Made by a program: the position numbers and the translations under genes. This document shows positions 1-9,570 of a DNA stretch of 39,716 nucleotides, piece after piece. The notes under the pieces were generated by a model. It was not told the origin of the DNA, made no database searches, and was given only the letters and a program-made list of their open reading frames with translations. The DNA comes from Porogramme epimiltina. Its lineage: Eukaryota; Basidiomycota; Agaricomycetes; Polyporales; Polyporaceae. Position 1 is the first letter of the stretch. Each line of letters opens with the position of its first letter. The stretch spans positions 1 to 39,716 of the forward strand of contig FTLJ01000620.1 of the NCBI GenBank assembly GCA_900155495.1, given 5' to 3'.

Positions 1-672
1 AAAAAAAAAAAAAAAAAAAAAGAACAAATTAGCAACATACCACATTTCTTGTGAGACGTGGACCCACATGGGCATGCTCACAATCACATACTCGTACGGG
101 GTATCGAGTATCGTCAAAGGCGGCAGCACACATGGGAAAGTCTTTGGATCGGCGTGTGAGTTATACGGCAGAAGGCTCTTGTAGATTCCGTGCTCAACGC
201 TGTGTTTATCAACGAGTTTGAGCATAACATCCCTGCCCAAGGTGTCGCGTGCAGGAGCGAGGCGACTCTATGACAGCAAGTGAGATCGCCGAATTCTTGA
301 CCAATATCGACACGTACCAGCGTCCTAAGGTGAGACGGTTGCCACGTGATGTCCCGCCTGCAGGTAGCATAGGGTAGAGATACTGGCGACAAGTCAACCG
401 GTGTGCACCACAGCGCGACGAAGTCGGGCGGCGGTTTTCCAATAGCGTACAAGTCCAGGCCTTGCGTAAGAAGCCAGTGGCGGGCTTGCGTCCAAAACTC
501 GCTCATCCACCCTCTTGAAGGGAGGCCATCAGATCCAAAACGTTGTACAGGCCGAGGGATCTACAATATTTACAGGGATTCAATATAGGCTTGTCGCGAA
601 ATTCGAACAGTTCACGAATGAACTTACGTTCGGTATGGAAATCCCGTTATGGGCTTCACATTCCACAGACAT
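1..672 (-). CDS. Kinase-like protein, 5' part (runs off left edge)
   Basis: Three exons fit in phase on the minus strand: 672-628, 560-318 and 267-41. The next donor (gtatgt) is at 40-35, so the A-run at 1-21 lies in an intron and the 3' end is outside the window. About 171 residues are visible. An N-terminal block carries FWTQARHWLLTQGLDLY and SLPYATC. It is followed by APARDTLGRDVMLKLVDK, which looks like the beta3 strand with the ATP-binding lysine of a protein kinase fold, then CVLPPLTILDTPYEYVIV and MPMW, which fit the hinge region. This resembles the expanded basidiomycete kinase-like genes, which often have degenerate catalytic loops. The catalytic loop is not in the window, so activity cannot be judged. 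A broken relative lies at 14350-14820. I chose the ATG at 672 because it opens the first phase-compatible exon; an upstream exon is possible. Confidence 0.6.
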
Positions 673-1180
673 GACTGGACGTTTACTCCAAAACAGCAGC
701 ACCCGGATAAGTGAAACAATGCACGCAGAACGTGACGAAAGCTAGAGAGTGTAGTTGAACTTGGAAGACAGCAGTTGGTTCGGAATAAGCGCATAATAAC
801 GCGCCACATGGTCCTCAGCCACGTGATCATACCGTTGCCGCGGTAGTAAGTAGTAAATTGTAACAACACCACTGTACACATACTCAGGAACAAGCCTATG
901 CTGAGCTTGAAGCTTGAGTTCCATGACTTCAACGCGCCTTTGGACCGTATAGTGTGTGAGGGTTGGTAAGCGACTGACATTGGGCTTGAAGCTCTGAAGA
1001 CTAGACGATTTCAATGTTGAACCTGCACAACAGGCCTAAGTCGCATTCATAAATCCTCCTGCTAGGGGGTAGCCGATGTTTTTAAGCAAACAGTCGAGAA
1101 TATAAGAGTTCCAACAGCTATGCATTGCGGCGCGAAAACAACATGGATGGGATAACAGCGGATATCGTTTGAGGGTAGGA
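673..1180. other. Intergenic stretch, no supported gene
   Basis: This lies between the kinase-like start and the EMC5 stop. On the minus strand an open stretch from 1014 to 742 begins after a possible acceptor (CTTCAG) and encodes about 80 residues that I do not recognise. It has no clear start and does not splice in phase to the kinase-like gene. It probably holds the kinase-like promoter and the EMC5 3' UTR. Confidence 0.4.
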
Positions 1181-1750
1181 TCACGACGATGAAGGTGCTT
1201 TTGGGACGATCCCTGCGCGGCGTGCAAACGTCTGAAAGGACATGCGGGGGTCCCCTTCTTCTTCCGCAGCTCTAGAAATGAAGGAAAGGGTTGGTCCGTA
1301 AAGTACAATGTGACTCAGAGCTAGTACGTACCGACGTTTCATCTCGCTCCGCCATGTCACTTCTCGCAAGGGCGGACTGCGGACGGTCGCACCAACTATA
1401 GCCAGGACAAGCGCAGCAACGGCCTCGAACACGATCTAACGCATTCGCGGTTAACATCACAGCAGTGCCTTAGTGCACGGAGCTGCGCGTACTCACATCG
1501 TTCGGCAGAGCACCCTCCGGACGTCCCAGTGCCTTCAGGTGCGAGAGGTCTGTGCAGGCGACGGGTCACGATCAATGCCGCTACTCCCCGAGCGCAAGCT
1601 GGGAACACTCACGTTCGTATGTCGAAAAGGCCGCTGCGAACAGCCAGCACGCGTCAGCGCCACAGATTCGAGGGCAACGGGTGGAAGCTAGCGGTGCTGA
1701 CCATGGAGGAGCGCGATAGTCGCGGCGAGGAGCATGAGTCCGCCGAGCAT
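1181..1750 (-). CDS. EMC5: ER membrane protein complex subunit 5 (EMC5/MMgT family)
   Basis: Five exons join in phase: 1750-1702, 1633-1613, 1549-1497, 1435-1332 and 1271-1181, giving 105 residues, the usual size for the family. EMC5 is a two-TM core subunit of the ER membrane protein complex, which inserts tail-anchored and polytopic proteins. The sequence begins with a hydrophobic helix (MLGGLMLLAATIALLHAA) followed by FSTYEHLSHLK, matching the family's A-Y/F-S-x-Y-E-H signature. Then come PLPND-like GALPND, a second helix IVFEAVAALVLAIVGATV and a polar tail ending APSSS. Exon 2 is only 21 nt. The gene is divergent from the DUF2015 gene, with about 260 bp between start codons. Recognition rests on the signature and topology, and all splice sites are GT-AG. 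Confidence 0.88.
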
Positions 1751-2011
1751 CGTGTATAGCGGCCTGTGTGGCGTGGGCCTTGAGGGGTGGCGGCGGGTCG
1801 GAAAGGGGGAGGAGGCGAGCGGGCAGGACACGGAAGTGAGGACCGAGGACCGCCCAGGCTGCGCCGCCGCGCGCGGAGGACGCGGCCGAGACGCTCGGAG
1901 GCGGGGTCGGAGCACGTGAGAAGGAGTATATGATGGGCTGGGCCAATGAGGGCCGCCCGTCTCCAACGCGCCCCCCGCAACTGCCGCAAGCGATAAATCC
2001 CCCCATACGCG
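1751..2011. promoter_or_regulatory. Divergent promoter region EMC5 / DUF2015 gene
   Basis: The 261 bp between the two opposite start codons must hold both promoters. The stretch is very GC-rich, with purine runs on the plus strand, and I see no TATA box. That fits housekeeping-type promoters. Long open frames crossing it on the minus strand are composition artefacts. Confidence 0.5.
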
Positions 2012-2655
2012 ATGTACTTCTGGTTGTCCGTGTTCGCCCTCTCGACATTGCTGGTAATGTGTGCGTACCCCTCTCTGCTTCGTCGTGCATGACTTCGAGC
2101 CTCTATGTCCTCCTGAAACCGTCGCTCAACGGTTCTTCTCTTCCAGTGACGTTCCGGTACCGAGCTGCGCTCATCAACCCCATGCGGTCCCTCTTCCCCC
2201 GACTCGGGCACTACCAGCCCTTGTCGACGTTCGCTGAGCAGGCCGACGCCGGCCTCTCGTCCTCGACGTTCGATATCGAGGCGAACATTCGGGATGGTGA
2301 CTCCAGGGCTGGTCTCGACGAGCGTGGCACTCAGGAGGTGCTGGACATCATGCGCCAGGAGCGGGTAAAGTGAGTGCTCTATTCCATTGTTCTCCGTCTC
2401 TCCGTTGGCCCCTTTGAGTGTGCATGAAGCTGGAAGGAGTTGCATTGAAGAGGCGGGGTCATGGAGGATGGTGCTGACTTCTGGTCCCTATCAGCTTCGA
2501 CCAGGCTCGGTTGATCCGGCACAACCAGATCCTTGCTGCCAACGGTATCGACCCCTCAGGTGAGGTTTGCATTGCTCTAATTACGCTGGCTCTCTGACCT
2601 TTGTCTTTCGGGCTCAGGGATGCCGATGGACGCGAAGGCGATCACCCGGCTATGA
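2012..2655 (+). CDS. DUF2015 family small membrane-anchored protein
   Basis: Four exons close in phase: 2012-2060 (donor gtgcgt), 2147-2369, 2495-2559 and 2618-2655, giving 124 residues. The N terminus is one hydrophobic anchor (MYFWLSVFALSTLLVML). The body is soluble and ends with FDQARLIRHNQILAANGID and PMDAKAITRL, which I recognise as the conserved C terminus of the fungal DUF2015 family. The function of that family is unknown. The ATG at 2012 is the one whose frame runs through the TM segment into the conserved body. An apparent longer open frame starting at 1930 is intronic or 5' leader. Confidence 0.82.
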
Positions 2656-3320
2656 CCGACCTGGCCGATTTGTCTTCTTTTGGAACATTACTAAACTTCT
2701 AATCCCCCTCTACCACTCTCATCGTGCCAGCCCTGGCGAGACGAGAGCTTCCCCCGCTTCTCCGTTCCCCTTGCTTTCTGCCTACATGGCGATGTATCCC
2801 TGCATCGTTACATAACACAATCCTTGTCTTATCTCTTTTGTTTTCTTACTCACCTCCTGGGTGCCGTGTAGTAGTCGAACTGGATCCTGTACCATCATCA
2901 ATTTACTTTGTTGTTGCCTCCGGGCACATAAGCACATGTTGCGGATGTGAGCTTACAGAATCTGCTCTTGCCGCGTGTTGAGATGAATTCCTGTGCTTGC
3001 CTGTGCTGATAAAAGCACGGAGTACTGATTTCTTGACGCCGCATGTCATACAAGCTCCTCATGACTGGCTGTAGGCTCCGCGTTTGTCCCACATTTGCCT
3101 GCGCCAATGTGCAAGTAATACTGCCACACCCCACTCAGGGCGCGCGCTCCATTACCCGCGAACGACGAGGACTGCTACGCAGACGCGTACAACTTCTCTA
3201 TGTACAGGACAAGTCTAGAATCCCTGTGTAAAAACAGCAACACACGAGATGTTCACAGCGAGCCAGACACATCATCAATTCATTTCTACATCTATCACGA
3301 CTCGAGAGTTGCTACGGCGA
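2656..3320. other. Intergenic, contains repeat copy 1
   Basis: Downstream of both the DUF2015 gene and the SRPK-like kinase (convergent 3' ends). I see no gene here. The stretch about 2990-3165 resembles 5690-6030; see the repeat entries. Confidence 0.5.
2988..3165. repeat. Dispersed repeat, copy 1
   Basis: Two blocks recur near 5690-5760 and 5988-6015. The first block includes cttgcctgtgctgataaaag and tgatttcttgacg, with a few mismatches to the second copy. The second block is ccactcagggcgcgcgctcc, identical in both. In copy 1 the blocks are about 80 bp apart, and in copy 2 about 240 bp. I see no terminal inverted repeats or coding capacity. It may be a decayed MITE or solo-LTR fragment. 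Confidence 0.5.
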
Positions 3321-4764
3321 CTACTCAACGTGTCGCAACCAAGGGTGCTGAAGTAGCTGTGCCGCAGACCAACGTTCCTCAGGGTCAATGGCGAGTGCGT
3401 GAGACAAGAAGTCCGCTACAACAGGGATGTCCTCAGGTGCATGCCAATGGGCGCGCTGTAATAAGTCAATTAAAGCTGCTGAATATAGACCTGCGCCTTT
3501 CAACGGCTGGCCTAAATCAAGTCAATGCGTTATTATGCGCCGTGATCATGATGAAACAGGAGCACGAACCACGGTCATCGAAATACTGAGCAGAGAGTGT
3601 CCCTTGATCAAGTAGTGTGCGCGGAAAATTTCCCCGTAGCCCCACTATCTGAGCGATGTGGGTCTGCTTCGGGTCCATACCGCTTGTGGCGTTGTTCCAA
3701 TACGGATCAAACAGTGCGGCACCCCGCACGAATTCATAGATCTTAGAAATGAGAAGTAAGCATTTGCAGCATTTGTTGGGAGGGGCAAAGAAACAGACCA
3801 AGCAGCCAAGGTTCCATATGTCAGCTTTCGTATTCCACTGCGCACCGGTCAAGACCTCCGGCGCACGAAGTTTCTCGGGCTGGATTAACTTCGCAAACCG
3901 GTTGGACATGAGATTGGCTTTGAAGACGGTCAGACAGATTGTCCACTAGATACCGAGGCAGCAGAACTCACCAGCTCCGAAATCCGTTAGCTTAAAGGTG
4001 CCGCCCAGCAGATCCTCTTCAAGGCTAAGTTGCACAGTCCCTCCATTTATGCCCAATGGCGAGCCGGTCAAGAGGACGTTGTCCCCTTTGATGTCTTGTG
4101 ATATAGTTAGAGCAGGAACCCTTATTGAACTAATCCTGACTTACCAGTATGCACAATGCCACATTCATGGACATAGGAAAGGGCAAGCAGGACATGCTTA
4201 GCGATGCGTTCGGTGATAGGCATTGGCATCTGACGCTCGAACCCGTCGTAGATATCGAGAGCACTAACTCCCATGGGTTGGAGCAGAAGACACACGTGGT
4301 CGCCATTTGGACCGTGCTGAACGAAGTCGTCCATCAAGTGACAAATAAACGGGTATCCTGGGGAACTGGGGTTATGATCACGAAGCAACTTCAAAATATT
4401 ACCTTCATCCCACCCTCCAGCTTTGTTAGGGGCAAGGTCGCCCACTAACACTTTCATTGCCGCGGTTTCGCCGCTCCTAAGAAGAGTAGTTGAGATGAGA
4501 GACGAAAGCGTAATACAATCAAAGAACGCACGTGAGCTCCTTGACGAGCCATACTGTAGATGACCGACCCCAGCCTAACTGTTGGAGTGCTTCGTACTCC
4601 CCGTTGTACACTTCGCCCGGGTGGACTCTATGGTACCCACCATGTCGATAGAGCTGCGCAGGCTCCAGCGCACAGGTGCGAGATACGGTGAGTGGAGGAA
4701 GAGCTGCGCGAGTACTCATACTACGAGTGACTTGTCGCTTTAGAAACTCTAGTGCCCTAAGCAT
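3321..4764 (-). CDS. SRPK-like serine/threonine protein kinase (CMGC group)
   Basis: Six exons close in phase: 4764-4532, 4476-4145, 4094-3972, 3917-3799, 3741-3570 and 3511-3321, giving 389 residues. SR protein kinases phosphorylate Ser/Arg-rich splicing factors. Here the substrate is unknown, because the family is expanded in Agaricomycetes. The N-lobe has GGYHRVHPGEVYNGEYEALQ, a glycine loop LGWGRSSTVWLV and lysine K86 in AMKVL. The catalytic loop reads HTDIKGDN (H187-N194). Thr in place of the HRD arginine is normal for SRPKs. DFG is D226-G228, followed by RAPEV and NTKADIWNLGC. The C-lobe ends LAIDPEERWSAAQLLQHPWL. It is shorter than yeast or human SRPK and lacks a long spacer insert, as in fungal paralogues. 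The start could also be an internal Met sixteen codons downstream. Confidence 0.85.
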
Positions 4765-5182
4765 GTGCAACCCGCGAAAGTAGATGGACGAGAGGATTCA
4801 GGATATCGTCGATGAGGTGTTGCGCCGGGCCGGGGAACAGTTGGACGCTGCCCGTGATTCAAGCGCCAAGGATCTGGGAGGAGCGTCGCGGGCCGCGGCG
4901 CGGCCAAGTGCTATAACTCGCCCGTTCTCCCTACCTATGTTGCAAGCAGCCGAGCGGCCAACGTTACGCTAGCCCCTCAGATGGTCTCATCCACCTCTCT
5001 CTCATCCTCCACCTCCGCTTTCCCCTACCGCCCTCCCTCCCACTCAGTGTCACCGCGACGCGATCATGCAGCCTAGTACAGCTTGCAAACTGTGACTTAT
5101 TCAAGGTAAGTAATCATTTTTCTCTCTAGGGCGGAATGCAGAGGGGCTGTGGGAGAGGAGGACGGAGTGGGGAGAGCTAAAG

Positions 5183-5230
5183 TGGGCGGAGGCTAGGGTG
5201 GGCGGAGGCTAGGGTGGGCGGAGGCTAGAG
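5183..5230. repeat. 16-bp tandem repeat, three units
   Basis: The unit tgggcggaggctaggg occurs three times head to tail; the third unit differs by one base. A related partial unit (agtgggcgga) precedes it. It is a GC-rich minisatellite with no evident function. Confidence 0.9.
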
Positions 5231-5684
5231 TGGATGGCTAACGGCATGTGTAGCGCCATTAAGCCAATGGGCTGCACCCACAAAGCTCGGGATTCCAATC
5301 GAGGCGAAAAGGCAGGGCAAGTCCACTCAAGTGAAGGTAGAGGCGTTGATCGTGCGCGACACGAGCGGGAAGGTCGTTGCGCTGGATCTCCCGCGGAAGC
5401 GGCCCTGAGAGCGAACTACCAGGTGGGCTTAGTTCCTCGTTCATTTCTGGGCGATGAACAGCGTGCCAAAACCCTCGCATCGTGTGTGCCGCAGGTATAC
5501 GCCGACTGGTGGTGCGCATGGACGCTTACCTACTCTATAAACACCCACAGAGACATATTTATCGTCTTGACGAAGGGCTTCAGGTAGCAAGGGCCTCAAG
5601 TGGCTGCTTATTCTCAAGTTGGTACGTCTCACCACTCTGAGGCCTGTATCCAAACTGCGCTGATGGCGGCTTCGCGCACGACTT

Positions 5685-6030
5685 GCTATTGTTCCTATGC
5701 TTGCCTATGCAGATGAAGGCACTGATTTCTTGACGATGTACGCCACATAGGCTCCGCATGGCCAGCTGCAGAGCCGCCACCAAGCAAGTTTGGGGATGAC
5801 TCTACATTTGTTCTACGCCCCTCTGCGCCGGCGTGAGGTAGAACTCTCGACTTGGGAGGGAGTAAGACGGAGCAAGACAACGCCTCACAAAGGGGGGGTG
5901 CCCCGTCCCAGAAGCCAGCCAACCATCGCTTGTCGGGGCGTGTATACGTTGTATTGTCTATGAAGCCGAAAACGTGCCATCCTGCTACACGCCACTCAGG
6001 GCGCGCGCTCCATCAGTTGCCTTCGAACTC
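5685..6030. repeat. Dispersed repeat, copy 2
   Basis: This is the counterpart of 2988-3165. It has cttgcctatgcagatgaagg and tgatttcttgacg near 5700-5735, and ccactcagggcgcgcgctcc near 5991-6012. About 160 bp of extra sequence, including a G-run near 5892, separates the blocks compared with copy 1. The minus-strand reading of both copies gives a similar short peptide around MRSL and RQEIS, so a former coding exon cannot be excluded. Confidence 0.5.
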
Positions 6031-6116
6031 ACAAAGGATCAAGAATCGCGCCAGAGTTAAATTAACGAAGTCCCTCAGGTGAGCTCCTTTTGTTATCCTT
6101 TCCCTCTCCTTCGCCC

Positions 6117-6952
6117 ATGGCTCCCCTCACCCAAAATGCCAGTTACGACGAAGATCTCGCTGGACACTCCAGCGACTCCGGAGTTCGACATACGCAGCTT
6201 CACCGCACCCCGCGGCCATCACGGTATGTCGCCATTATCCGCAATCGGGGACCCCTTCGTCCTCACGCGTCGTCAACCCGAGCAGGTCCTTCGTGGTCTC
6301 GCGTACGGAGCAATACTACCTAACTCCGCCGCGTTCCCGACGGTCGTCCTCCCCCTCGTCGGTCTCCAGCTCATACCGGGTCACCCGCAGTCCGACCGTC
6401 CCCCTCGCCAACCTCACACTTCCCCCTCACCTCCAGCTCGCACGAAATTGCAGCAACTGGGCGGCGTACAGTATGGCCGTGAAGGAGCACTGTGCCCTCC
6501 TCGGGATTGCGGACCACCTCGAAGCGCAGCCTCGATCCCCTTTGAGGCTCGAAGAGGACGGGAGTGGGGATGAGAGGAGAGCCGGGGAGCCGGTGGAAGG
6601 CCGAAAGGAGGTGGGACGGTCGGAGAAGTGGCTCGAAGACGACCGCATCTGCAGGATCATCGTGCTCTTCAACCTCCTTTGTCCCCCGCCTTCACTCGTT
6701 AGCGCCGAGTCCGCACACGATGTCTGGATGTTGGTTCAGGGGGCGTATGGCAGACCGCTGGAAGGGATCCAGTCTATTTCCTCGAGTACCCTACTACTGG
6801 AGCTCACTGCAGGGGAGGCCGCTGGGATGGCACGGGCGTTGGACTGTGCGAGGATGGATAAAGGACTCCTGATGGCCATGTGCTTTTTTCTGTGTGTTTT
6901 ACTGTTGCATCCAGCTCGAGTGGATCCGCACGAGTGGCCCACATACACATAA
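6117..6952 (+). CDS. Copia-type gag-like orphan protein
   Basis: Two exons: 6117-6223 and 6286-6952, giving 257 residues. The N-terminal third is a low-complexity Ser/Arg/Pro region. From about residue 115 the pattern NWAAYSMAVKEHCALLGIADH, then WLEDDRICRIIVLFNL, then SAHDVWMLVQGAYG follows the spacing of the gag-like domain (UBN2/DUF4219 type) at the N terminus of Ty1/copia polyproteins. No protease, integrase or reverse transcriptase follows and no LTRs are visible, so it is a solitary gag-like gene, a remnant or possibly domesticated. The last 45 residues look unlike coding sequence and may hide another intron. The family call is by pattern only. Confidence 0.45.
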
Positions 6953-7480
6953 CCATATCCTTGGTCTAACTTTTCGACGACTGTTGTGATTTCGCGGGAT
7001 TGAACGCCCATTGCCGTTCTTAATCACACCGTTCAAAAATGACCGAAGTTTTTCCGTTTTCCCGAGGTTTTCCCACAACCACCTCCAACCCCGCGTCCGG
7101 TCTTCGCTGGCCTTGACCGGTTCGGCAACCTCACCCCACACACAGAAGACCGGTGATTGCGGGGAAGTTCTAGGTGCGTCTATGTCCTCGAGGAACACCC
7201 GTTCACACCTGTAACCAGCGTGTACTTTCCCATCATCTGCTCACGAGTAGGCTTAGAGTCAACCGAACTTTTTGCGTCGAAAGCCAAGCTATGTTCGGGC
7301 CCTTGACTATAGGGTACTTGACGCGGTGTAGGGGATCCGGAGACCACATCGTCGTTAACTAGGGACACGTGTAGGCACACATGATACTCGGCATCATGTC
7401 CAACGCGGCTGAGTCAATTCTCGGCCAAGGGATATAAAGCGACCAAACCCGCCGACATTCGCACAGCGTGTCCTCCCTCA
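6953..7480. other. Intergenic, MFS promoter side
   Basis: No gene is visible in these 528 bp. Short frames on both strands have no family features. The right end carries the TATA box of the MFS transporter gene. Confidence 0.5.
7433..7438 (+). promoter_or_regulatory. TATA box of the MFS transporter gene
   Basis: The sequence gggatataaagcg lies 48 bp upstream of the ATG at 7481, which leaves room for a very short leader. Confidence 0.55.
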
Positions 7481-9570
7481 ATGGCCTCAGCGATCCACAC
7501 CGCTCCTCTTGACACCATCGTTCCTTCTAAGGAGGATGGCTCTCCGACCACTCCTACAAACGAGGTGGGTAAGGGAGTCTTGGAGAAGGAGCTGACTCCG
7601 CCCGAGGATGCTCTCCAGAGCGCCCCAGTTTGCGAGAACCCGGGGAGGATCATAACACCTTCCATGAAACGCAAGGCTTGGTGGCAATTTACGGCTCTCT
7701 GTGGATCCATTTGGGTGGCTGGATGGAACGACGGCACCCTTGGCCCCCTGCTACCTCGCCTCCAGGAAGTCTACCACGTACGTCGTCTCTATCATCGAAT
7801 CTATGCCAAACTGATGGTATTGCAGGTCGGATACGCTGTTGTCTCGATCATCTTCATAGTCAGCTGCATAGTATGTGCTTTGATACCCTCAAGTACGTGA
7901 ACTATGTGTCTGATGTTCGACTGCTTCCCCAGGGGTTTGCGGGAGGTGCTTCATCTTTCCTTTACCTCACAGACCGATTTGGGTTCGGAAAGGTGAGTAC
8001 TTCTCGGCCGTTAGACATTATTCGCACTGACTGACGGAACGATGGGGGGCAGATGGTGGTAGCCGGTACGGTCTACATCCGTGTCAATCACAAGCTCAGC
8101 TGACCTTTTCGCAGCTTGCTTCATCGCTGCCATCGGATTTTCCCTTCAGGCCGCTGGCCCACCATTCCCAGCCTTCGTCATCAGCTACCTCTTCAGCGGC
8201 TACGGAGAGGCCTTCCTGGTGAGTCTTCCTCTTCGTCATATCGCCGTCCGACCACACATCTGCCGTCCTCACCCCGCTGCGCCCCCTAGGACGCGGGCGC
8301 GAACGCTTTCTTGGCGGGGCTCGATGGTGACACGTCCGTCAAGATGGGCGTGATGCACGCCATCTACGGGGTCGGCGCGATGTGCTCGCCGCTCGTGACG
8401 ACCCAGTTTGCGCGCATCAAGGAGTGGCACTTCGTCTACCTCGCGCACATCGGCCTCGTCGCTCTCAATGGCGTCTTGCAGGCGCTCGTGTTCCGGTTCC
8501 GCTCGGAGGAAGGTGAGCATCGAACTGTCTAATTCCTCAGCCTAGTGGGCCGCCTTTCAGTCATTGGCACTTCGGCGCTGATTCTCTTTCGTGACTCGGC
8601 GTGGGCGCTGGATGGCGGTAGAGTGCCTCCGGGAGATCGGGCAGGAGCCGCACGAGAAGACGAAGGCGTCTGAAGAAGGCGTGAACAAGTACAAACAGGT
8701 GTTCGGGCTCCGTGCAGTGCACCTCATGGCGTTCTTCATATTCACTTATGTTGGCGTCGAAGTTACGATCGGAGGTGTGTCGATTATGACATTTGACCTG
8801 CGGTTTGCCTTGATTCTAACGCTGTTGATATAGGCTGGATCGTAACATATATTATCAACGAACGTAATGGCGGTGCCAACTCGGGATATATCTCGTCTGG
8901 ATTCTGGGGAGGTGGGGCCGTGAACGCCGCACCCTCCGAGAATAAATAACTGACGAGAACGGATCAGGTATCACTCTAGGACGTGTAGCTCTCCTCTGGG
9001 TTAATAAGAGGGTAAGCTTCCACGAGGATACAGTTTGTCATTTGTTTAACCACCGCTTTTCCAGGTGGGTGAATGGCGCGTCATCTTCGTCTACATCGCC
9101 CTCGTACTTGGGTACGCATTCACCCTCTTGCAGCCCTCGCTCTCTGTATGCTAACCCTACCTTCTCCGTCTCATGTTCCTTCTATCCTCAGGCTCGAATT
9201 GGTCGTATGGCTCGTCCCGCATCTCATCTCGAGCGCTATCTGCATCGCCTTCGTCGGCTTCTTCCTCGGGCCCATCTACCCCATTGTTATGAACCACGCG
9301 GGTCGTGTCCTGCCCCAAGAGCTTATCTCGGGCGGTATCGGTTGGATCTCGAGTTTCGGCTCTGCTGGAGCAGCCGCTTTCCCGTTCATTACTGGTGCAA
9401 TCGCGTCCGGGACCAACATTGGCAGCCTGCAGCCTTTGTACGTACAAATGCTCAGGAGGAGGTTGTACAGGCAGTACTGACAGTATGTGGTCCGCAGGTT
9501 GATCGCGATGATATGTTTGCTGCTCGCTATCTGGGCGTTCGTCCCCCGCACACGCGAGCAACTCAAATGA
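7481..9570 (+). CDS. MFS transporter, fucose-permease/BSC6-like
   Basis: Twelve exons close in phase: 7481-7777, 7826-7870, 7933-7992, 8053-8065, 8115-8218, 8290-8512, 8622-8774, 8834-8911, 8968-9011, 9065-9111, 9192-9437 and 9498-9570, giving 460 residues. The N terminus is a hydrophilic cytosolic tail of about 60 residues. The membrane part starts with WWQFTALCGSIWVAGWNDGT and continues with GYAVVSIIFIVSCIGFAGGA, GYGEAFLDAGANAFLAGL, MHAIYGVGAMCSPLV, EVTIGGWIVTYIINER, GFWGGITLGRVAL and FLGPIYPIVMNHAGRVLP. This is the pattern of 12-TM major facilitator proteins related to fucose permease and yeast BSC6; the substrate is unknown. The central loop between TM6 and TM7 carries a charged EPHEKTKASEEGVNKYKQ stretch. 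Exon 4 is a 13-nt microexon, needed both for phase and to join FGFGKMVVA to the next helix. A TATA box lies just upstream. Confidence 0.88.

Larger units (their letters stand above)
4765..6116. other. Long intergenic region with repeats, no gene
   Basis: About 1.35 kb between the divergent SRPK-like and gag-like genes. Open frames here are short and have no recognisable motifs. It contains a 16-bp tandem repeat at 5183-5230 and repeat copy 2 near 5690-6030. The promoters of both flanking genes must lie at its ends. Confidence 0.5.

Noticed and set aside
1..21. Poly-A run as a feature such as a retroposon tail
   Set aside because: It falls inside the predicted next intron of a gene running off the edge, and a run at the exact window boundary may be an edge or assembly effect.
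1581..2445. Long minus-strand frames of 169 and 263 codons
   Set aside because: They overlap the EMC5 exons and promoter and the DUF2015 exons in antisense. Their length comes from high GC content, and they carry no family motif.
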